A program made the translations under genes and the position numbers. The notes below the pieces were generated by a model, which searched no databases, had not been told where the DNA came from, and saw only the letters and a list, made by a program, of their open reading frames with translations. 64,000 nucleotides of DNA from Alphaproteobacteria bacterium. Its GTDB lineage: Bacteria > Pseudomonadota > Alphaproteobacteria > UBA6615. The stretch covers positions 1-64,000 of the forward strand of contig PBMH01000041.1 in NCBI GenBank assembly GCA_002722515.1, given 5' to 3'. Positions 57,813-64,000 of the stretch are shown one piece after another; the stretch's first letter is position 1; each line of letters starts with the position of its first letter.

Positions 57813-58732
57813 TCTGCGGCACTCCTGCTATCCGTATTGAGAGGCCAGAGCCAGGCGGCTCCGCGGACACCGCTTGAATCTCCATGTTTAGCCTTGCGTA
57901 CAGATGTCGAGATATTGTCGGAGAAGGTGTAATGGGCGATCCGATCTCGGAGATTTACGTAAAGTTCATCGATATTGGACAGGCCTCCGCCAAGAACTAT
58001 CACGTCGGGATCGATGATATTGATGATCATAGCAAGACCACGTGCAAGGCGATCTCCTAGATCTCTGAGGCAGGCTATGGCGTCACATTCGCCTTCGCCC
58101 GCAGCTTTGGAAATCTCAGCGGCGGACAAGTTTTGTCCAGTTCTCTCCGTAAAATCTCGTGCCACGGCTGGACCTGAAATGAAGGTTTCGATGCAGCCAT
58201 GACGACCGCAGAAGCACTCGGGTCCGGGAAACTCTTCTGCCGTCATCCAAGGAAGGGGCGTGTGCCCCCACTCGCCGGCAATCGCGTTGCCGCCGTCCAT
58301 GATTTGGCCTCGGTTTACCAGCCCTCCGCCGACGCCTGTGCCAACAATCACGCCAAAGACTGATCGTGCGCCTGCACCCGCGCCGTCCGTTGCCTCGGAT
58401 ACGGTGAAGCAATTCGCATCGTTGGCCACCCGTACGCGCCTTCCTAGAAGAGAAGATAAGTCTTGGTCAAAAGGACGCCCGATCAGCCAAGTCGAGTTGG
58501 CGTTCTTTATCAGGCCGGTGGCCGGGGAAATTGTCCCGGGTATGCCAATACCGATTTCGGTCCGCGCCTTGGGGTTGGGGTCGATCTGCGCTATCAGGTC
58601 GGCGATCGCGCGAAGCGATTTCTCATAGTCGCCGTGGGTAGTTGGAACCCGTGCGCGCGCAACTTCCAATCCAGAATCGTTGAGCACGATTCCCTCAATC
58701 TTGCTCCCGCCGAGATCGATTCCGATGCGCAT
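57809..58732 (-). CDS. ROK family sugar kinase
   Basis: RIGIDLGGSKIEGIVLNDSG, VANDANCFTVSEATDGAGAG, GGNAIAGEWGHTPLPW, CFCGRHGCIETFISG (ROK zinc motif). Confidence 0.92.
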   Translation of the reverse strand: MRIGIDLGGSKIEGIVLNDSGLEVARARVPTTHGDYEKSLRAIADLIAQIDPNPKARTEIGIGIPGTISPATGLIKNANSTWLIGRPFDQDLSSLLGRRVRVANDANCFTVSEATDGAGAGARSVFGVIVGTGVGGGLVNRGQIMDGGNAIAGEWGHTPLPWMTAEEFPGPECFCGRHGCIETFISGPAVARDFTERTGQNLSAAEISKAAGEGECDAIACLRDLGDRLARGLAMIINIIDPDVIVLGGGLSNIDELYVNLRDRIAHYTFSDNISTSVRKAKHGDSSGVRGAAWLWPLNTDSRSAAE

Positions 58733-59046
58733 GCCTTAGATATGCATAGGGTTTATGTGAACATTTAGGATATTAGCACTCATTTGGAGTCATGAGTGTG
58801 AGCGAAGCTCCAAGCTTTTCAGCCCGCCCGTAAAAGTCATCTAGGGTGCGCCCTGATAGATATAAAGCTTCCCGATGTCTTGGAACTGTAATCCACCCAA
58901 TGGAACAATTGCGACACGAAGTTACGTGTATGTCATGGGTATCAGCGTGACGACTCTTTATGCGAAGGCCGATGAAGAAAAGATCCGGTAATGTAGCCGC
59001 GTAGCTTTGTGTTTGGGGTTCGAAACTGCGTGAGTAGCCCGAATTG

Positions 59047-59214
59047 CTATTTCATTTTCTCTTCCCTGAACGTCACGTGCTTTCGTACGACTGGATCGTA
59101 TTTGCGCATCTCAAGCTTCTCCGGCTTCTGGCGTGGGTTTTTTTTAGTGACGTAGTAGTAGCCGGTGTCTGCCGAACTCACGAGTTTTACAAGGATGGTA
59201 GCAGGTTTCGCCAT
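59047..59214 (-). CDS. rpmG: 50S ribosomal protein L33
   Basis: Not in the ORF track (55 aa). Reverse frame reads [55 protein letters not shown]. Confidence 0.97.
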   Translation of the reverse strand: MAKPATILVKLVSSADTGYYYVTKKNPRQKPEKLEMRKYDPVVRKHVTFREEKMK

Positions 59215-59288
59215 GGTCGTAGTCCTGTAGGCTGCAATTTGGCCGGGAAGATAGCGTGCAACCGCAGCAAGTCAAGCAGGGATGCCCC

Positions 59289-60887
59289 CTATCGGTGTGC
59301 TAAGGTGGTATCGGACCGCCTAAGTAGAGACGCGTAGAGATCCATATCGCCGATAACCGCCTTCGCCAAGGCCATATCGATATCGGGCAGTCCGTCATCC
59401 GAGGGACAAATACGACGTAAAGCGGCGCGGTCGGCGGTATCGTTGTTTCCAGTGGCCCGCCAATCACTGAGTTGCGCCGCTATTATGTTCTGGTCATCGC
59501 GGACGGCTGGCATTAGAGCGTCGGCAGATTTCAGGCCGCCGCCATGGGTGCATATGTTCGGCAGGATTCCGAGCTCGTGTAACCGATAGCCCGAAGGTGC
59601 AAGGAAGCGTGACCACGTGAGGGTGATTTCACCGCTGTTGGGAAGGCGAAGTACAGACTGGACTGAGCCCTTGCCGAAGGAATTGGTCCCGATAACAACG
59701 GCGCGCCCATGATCTTGGAGCGCGGCGGTGACGATTTCGGATGCGGAGGCAGAATTCCCATTGATAAGGATAATGATCGGTCTCTGTCCAGTCTCATCGC
59801 CACGAGACGCCTTGTACGCTTGGCGACTGCCGGGATGACGTCCTCGCGTAACGGTGATTTCGCCGGAGCCTAAGAAAATGTCGGCAACATCGATTGAGAC
59901 GTCGAGGCGACCGCCGGGATTCGAACGTAGGTCGAGGACGAATCCAGTCGGCTGGCTGTCGGGGTTGTGAATCTGCCGCTTGATGGCGCGCTGTAGTTCC
60001 CTCGCTGAATGGATATTAAAGCCGCTGAGACGCATGATTGCGATATTGCCGTCGCGACGAACCTCAACGGTCTCGGGCACTACATGCTGCCGAGTTATCT
60101 CAATACCGATTGGAGCTGGGATAGCTTTGCGCGTGACCGTAAAGGTGACCATAGAGTTAATAGGGCCGCGTAACGCGTCAACTAGCTGCCGTTGCGTCCA
60201 GTCCGTTATACTGTCGCCCTCGATATGAGTTATACGATCTAGGGGCCGAACCCCAGCTTTGGCGGCGGGGCCGCCTTCGATTACGGACATAATGAGCGCG
60301 TCTTCTTCGTCTTTGGTGATCTTTATGCCAATTCCCCCGAATCCATCGCGATATGCACGCTTTTCGTTGGCGGTTTCGGCATCGTCGTAGCGTGAGAACT
60401 TATCCAGTGGATAGAGAACTCCATCGAATACGGCCTTAAAAAGTATTTCGGCCTGCACCCCTGCTAGGGACGGTGATGTGTTGCGTGCGATCGAAATAGC
60501 GTCGACGGTAGCCTTGCTCCAAGCTTTTGGGGCGTCGTTGCGTGGTGCGGTCAGGCGTCCGACTGTTAGGTTTTGGTAGAGCACCTCGATGTCGCGGCCA
60601 TTTGGGCGAACATCGATCTTGGGATCGATTTTATGGAGGCTGGAAAGGCCGCTGAAGCTTAAGTGACGAAGGGAGACGGGTAAGATGTATCGATCGCTGA
60701 TGAACCGATATCCCGTCTCGAACATTTCGAGTCCGTATTCATTCGAATACTCGGCCTCGATCGTGGGGCCAATCTGATTACAGGCAGTTAGCAATAGCGC
60801 CGTAAACGCGACCGTTGACCCACGTATTAGTGCTAAAACGATCTTCAAACTATGCATATTACTCAAATATCGCGTGAACGTGGCCAA
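59289..60887 (-). CDS. S41 family C-terminal processing peptidase, lipoprotein-like
   Basis: Lipobox-like LLLTACNQ; PDZ segment GGIGIKITKDEEDALIMSVIEGGPAAKAGVRPLDRITHIEG; GFVLDLRSNPGGRLDVSIDVADIFL; NGNSASASEIVTAALQDHGRAVVIGTNSFGKGSVQS. Confidence 0.94.
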   Translation of the reverse strand: MATFTRYLSNMHSLKIVLALIRGSTVAFTALLLTACNQIGPTIEAEYSNEYGLEMFETGYRFISDRYILPVSLRHLSFSGLSSLHKIDPKIDVRPNGRDIEVLYQNLTVGRLTAPRNDAPKAWSKATVDAISIARNTSPSLAGVQAEILFKAVFDGVLYPLDKFSRYDDAETANEKRAYRDGFGGIGIKITKDEEDALIMSVIEGGPAAKAGVRPLDRITHIEGDSITDWTQRQLVDALRGPINSMVTFTVTRKAIPAPIGIEITRQHVVPETVEVRRDGNIAIMRLSGFNIHSARELQRAIKRQIHNPDSQPTGFVLDLRSNPGGRLDVSIDVADIFLGSGEITVTRGRHPGSRQAYKASRGDETGQRPIIILINGNSASASEIVTAALQDHGRAVVIGTNSFGKGSVQSVLRLPNSGEITLTWSRFLAPSGYRLHELGILPNICTHGGGLKSADALMPAVRDDQNIIAAQLSDWRATGNNDTADRAALRRICPSDDGLPDIDMALAKAVIGDMDLYASLLRRSDTTLAHR

Positions 60888-60941
60888 GATAAAGGCCAGA
60901 TGTCGTTGGCATTCTTTGTAAAGGAAACAGGCGACACAAGG

Positions 60942-63200
60942 TTAATGCTGTCGCTTTAGCTTGTTCTTCCGCCTGGCATTGCGCTTGTCTGGGCGCTTGC
61001 GGCCGGATTTGATTTTCTTACTTCTACTGGCCGGGTTTGACGAACCGGAATGCCCACTATCCATCAGATCGAATATGGACGAACCGCTCAGGCCGTCGGC
61101 CTCCGAGACACGGACTTCTACGGGATCGCCGAGGCGATAAGTCCTGCCGCCCGGAGATTCGATAGTCTGGCTGCGGGAATCGAAACGCGGGCGTCCGCCG
61201 GGAAGCTTCGAGGCTGGCACGAAGCCTTCTGCCCCTTTGTCGTCGATGGCAATAAACAGACCTGCACGGGTGACACCGCGAACGGTCCCGGCGAAACTAT
61301 CTCCGATGTGCATTGCGAGGAAGGCCGCAGTGTAGCGGTCATTCGCATCGCGTTCTGCGATGACGGCACGGCGTTCGGTTTTTGAGATATGTTTGCCAAG
61401 CTCTTCGAACTGCTTAGCTTGATCGTCGTCCAGACCGCCGGCACCGAGGCGGTCGCCGCGAATTAACGCGCGATGCACTAGCAGGTCGGCATATCGCCGA
61501 ATCGGCGAGGTGAAATGCGCGTAGTCACGCAGCCCAAGCCCGAAATGACCGAGATTTTTAGGGCTATAGACGGCCTGCATCTGGGATCTGAGGATCAGTT
61601 CGCTCACCATAATCTCTTGAGCCGTGCCGCGAACGCTAGCGAGAATACTATTAAAATCCCTAGGCCGGTTTACGCTGCCCTTTGCGATTTTGATACCGAA
61701 ACCTGCTAGTGCTTCCCGCAGATCCGTGAGCTTTTCGAGCGATGGCTCATCATGGACGCGAAACATCACCGGCTGCCCACGCTTTTGGAGTCTGCGCGCG
61801 GCGGCGACGTTAGCGGTGATCATAAACTCCTCGATTAGGCGATGACTGTCGAGCCGCTGAACGGGCACGATGTCCTTTACTGTACCGTCACCCGCTAGGA
61901 CGACGCGCCGTTCGGGGAGCTCGAGATCAAGCGCACCACGCGATCGTCGCGTGGCAGCGAGAGCCTCGAAAGCCCCATAAAGGTGATCAAAAAGCCCTGG
62001 CATGACCGGGTCAGTACCCGCGTTCCGGGCGGCCTGCACTTCCTCGTAGGTCAGTCGGGCGGCGGAGCGCATTAGGGCGCGCTGGAAGCTGAAGGAACGC
62101 AGATCGCCGCCTGGACCGATCCAGAGATCAGCAGCTATGCAGGCCCGGTCCTCGTTGGGGCGCAGCGAGCAGAGGCCATTCGAGAGGGCCTCGGGCAGCA
62201 TTGGTACAACCCGGTCAGGGAAATAGACGGAATTACCGCGCTTTAAGGCCTCGCGATCGAGTGCGCTGCCGGGCCTGACATAAGCGGCCACGTCGGCTAT
62301 GGCAACCACCAGGTGCCACCCGCCATCGGTGCTCCGGGTCGTGTCGGGTTCAGCGAATACGGCATCATCGAAATCACGTGCATCCGGCCCGTCGATTGTG
62401 ACTAGTGGCAGTTCACGAATATCGACACGATTACCTAGGGTTGGAGGCTGTACGGCATCGGCCGCGTTATTGACGGCGTCGGGAAAATGTTCGGGGATGT
62501 CGGCGCGGTGAATTGCGATACGGCTGATTGCGCCGGGCGCGTCGGCGGCGCCGATGTTGTCTACGATACGCGCTTGCAACAGCCCCTGGCGACGAGTGCT
62601 TAGCACTTCGGCGATGACTAAGTCACCGTCATTGGCGCGGACATCGCTCTTCAGGGTAAGTACCATCTCGTCTCGTCGCCGCCTTTCGAGCGGGACTACG
62701 CGGCCGCCGTCACTACCGTCGCGGAACTGGCCGATTGTAGTTTTAATCTCGCTTTCGGCTGGGCGCAAAGGCTTGGCGGTGTAATGATTTTTGCCCCGCG
62801 GTAATAAGCGCGCTAGGAAACGGTCACCTTCACCGGGTGCGGGCATGCTACGTGGTGCCGGCAGGACATCGATGGCCGGGACTGGTCCCTGCGGCTCTAT
62901 GTCTACTGGCCTGACTTTTAGGTCGCCTTCGGCGTCGATCGACACGACCTCGAGGATTACGACGGGCGGTAAAGCATCGGCTAGGCGCCAGCGCCTGCCT
63001 TGGACGCGTTCAATGCGACCGCGGGCCTCGAGTTCTTTCAGGAGCACACGCAATCCGGTTCGCTGGCTGCCAGTGATGCCGAACACACGGGCGATTTCAC
63101 GGGTTGGCTGTGCGTTGAGTGCGGACCTTAGAAGTTCCACGACCGCATCGCCATTGGGCAATTTGTCCGCTTGTCTGGTTTTGGGTTGGGGCTTTGCCAA
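60942..63200 (-). CDS. rnr: Ribonuclease R
   Basis: RNB motifs TIDGPDARDFDDAVFAEPD, YFPDRVVPMLPEALSNGLCSLRPNEDR, HFTSPIRRYADLLVHR; C-terminal S1 domain and basic tail. Confidence 0.96.
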   Translation of the reverse strand: MAKPQPKTRQADKLPNGDAVVELLRSALNAQPTREIARVFGITGSQRTGLRVLLKELEARGRIERVQGRRWRLADALPPVVILEVVSIDAEGDLKVRPVDIEPQGPVPAIDVLPAPRSMPAPGEGDRFLARLLPRGKNHYTAKPLRPAESEIKTTIGQFRDGSDGGRVVPLERRRRDEMVLTLKSDVRANDGDLVIAEVLSTRRQGLLQARIVDNIGAADAPGAISRIAIHRADIPEHFPDAVNNAADAVQPPTLGNRVDIRELPLVTIDGPDARDFDDAVFAEPDTTRSTDGGWHLVVAIADVAAYVRPGSALDREALKRGNSVYFPDRVVPMLPEALSNGLCSLRPNEDRACIAADLWIGPGGDLRSFSFQRALMRSAARLTYEEVQAARNAGTDPVMPGLFDHLYGAFEALAATRRSRGALDLELPERRVVLAGDGTVKDIVPVQRLDSHRLIEEFMITANVAAARRLQKRGQPVMFRVHDEPSLEKLTDLREALAGFGIKIAKGSVNRPRDFNSILASVRGTAQEIMVSELILRSQMQAVYSPKNLGHFGLGLRDYAHFTSPIRRYADLLVHRALIRGDRLGAGGLDDDQAKQFEELGKHISKTERRAVIAERDANDRYTAAFLAMHIGDSFAGTVRGVTRAGLFIAIDDKGAEGFVPASKLPGGRPRFDSRSQTIESPGGRTYRLGDPVEVRVSEADGLSGSSIFDLMDSGHSGSSNPASRSKKIKSGRKRPDKRNARRKNKLKRQH

Positions 63201-63209
63201 GCTTATCGA

Positions 63210-64000
63210 CTATTCCGCGCTAGGTGCGGTGTTGGCCTTCTTCAAGACTGTCTTTTTCTTTGCAGTCGTCTTTTTCTTGGCCGGTTTCTTCGTTGCCCTT
63301 TTCTTGGTGGGTGAGGCCTTGGACTTGGCTGCACGTGCAGCGATCAGTTCCACGGCCACCTCTAGCGTCATGTCTGCCGGATCGACGTCCTTGGGGATCG
63401 TAGCGTTAGTTTTTCCGTGTTTCACATAGGGGCCGTAACGACCGTCTTGTACGGTAACCGGTTTGTCATCGTCGGGATGATTGCCTAGTTCCTTGAGCGG
63501 CGCGGCACGACCGCGTCGGGCCTTTCCCTTTTCGGCCAGTAACGTGACTGCCCGGTTTAGGCCTGCAGTGAGCACTTCACGTGGGTCGGGGAGGGATGCA
63601 TAGACGGTGCCATGTTTGACATAGGGCCCGTAGCGGCCGAGGCCGGCCTGGATAACGACGCCGTCCTCGGGGTGCGGGCCTATATCCCGCGGTAGCGCCA
63701 GAAGTCCTAACGCAAGCTCAAGGTCGATCTCATCGAGCGTGAAGCCATCGGGAATAGAAGATCGTTTTGGCTTGGTGGCCTTCTTGCCTTCACCTTCAGG
63801 CTCACCTAGCTGAACATACAGGCCATAGGGGCCCTTGCGCAGAGTGATGTCTTGGCCGTTTTCCGGGTCCTTGCCCAGTTCGCGCGGGCCGTTAGCGAGG
63901 TCGGCCGTCTCGTCACTGCCGCCATCAACAGCCAGCTTGCGCGTATATTTGCATTCCGGATAGCCTGAGCACCCGACAAAAGGTCCATGCTTCCCGATGC
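63210..64000 (-). CDS. topA: DNA topoisomerase I, C-terminal part (5' end outside window)
   Basis: Frame is continuous to the window edge: IGKHGPFVGCSGYPECKYTRKL (Zn finger), TLRKGPYGLYVQLGE, GRYGPYVKHGTVYASLP, GRYGPYVKHGKTNATIP, Lys/Ala-rich tail. Confidence 0.93.
   Translation of the reverse strand, partial: IGKHGPFVGCSGYPECKYTRKLAVDGGSDETADLANGPRELGKDPENGQDITLRKGPYGLYVQLGEPEGEGKKATKPKRSSIPDGFTLDEIDLELALGLLALPRDIGPHPEDGVVIQAGLGRYGPYVKHGTVYASLPDPREVLTAGLNRAVTLLAEKGKARRGRAAPLKELGNHPDDDKPVTVQDGRYGPYVKHGKTNATIPKDVDPADMTLEVAVELIAARAAKSKASPTKKRATKKPAKKKTTAKKKTVLKKANTAPSAE

Noticed and set aside
1-64000. Search for mobile elements, defence islands, biosynthetic clusters, CRISPR arrays or phage genes
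   Set aside because: No transposase, integrase, regularly spaced repeats, restriction/toxin modules or NRPS/PKS-type genes seen. The window is chromosomal backbone.

Overview
This window is a densely coded chromosomal segment with alphaproteobacterial gene order. It looks Rhodospirillales-like, but that is inferred from synteny only. Most of it is housekeeping: dusA; a MurNAc/GlcNAc (peptidoglycan recycling) cluster of murQ, a BadF-type kinase, nagA and a DUF1343/NamZ-like gene; yfgM-bamB-der; cvpA/purF/radA/mlaEF/alr/dnaB; rplI/rpsR/rpsF; fabD-fabG-acpP-fabF-mltG; yicC-gmk; rsmA-surA-lptD-lptG-lptF; pepA-holC-ndk; purN-purM; DUF2066-hda-ppk-ppx; rnd; aspS; an eipB-like gene; dinB; a ROK kinase; rpmG; an S41 protease; rnr; and the 3' end of topA. 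I saw no rRNA, tRNA, CRISPR array, transposase or phage module, and no convincing undescribed multi-gene system. The more interesting signals are lesions and absences in an otherwise conserved backbone: a purF with its centre missing and altered motif residues, a 1-nt frameshift in fabG, a purM without an ATG/GTG/TTG start, an SDR gene fragment, and apparent loss of pdxA, of the gene normally between rpsR and rplI, and of divK/pleD between dinB and rpmG. Two short genes missing from the ORF track were recovered by reading the DNA: rpmG and a 41-aa COX4_pro_2-like protein. Some lesions could be sequencing or assembly errors, and raw reads would decide.
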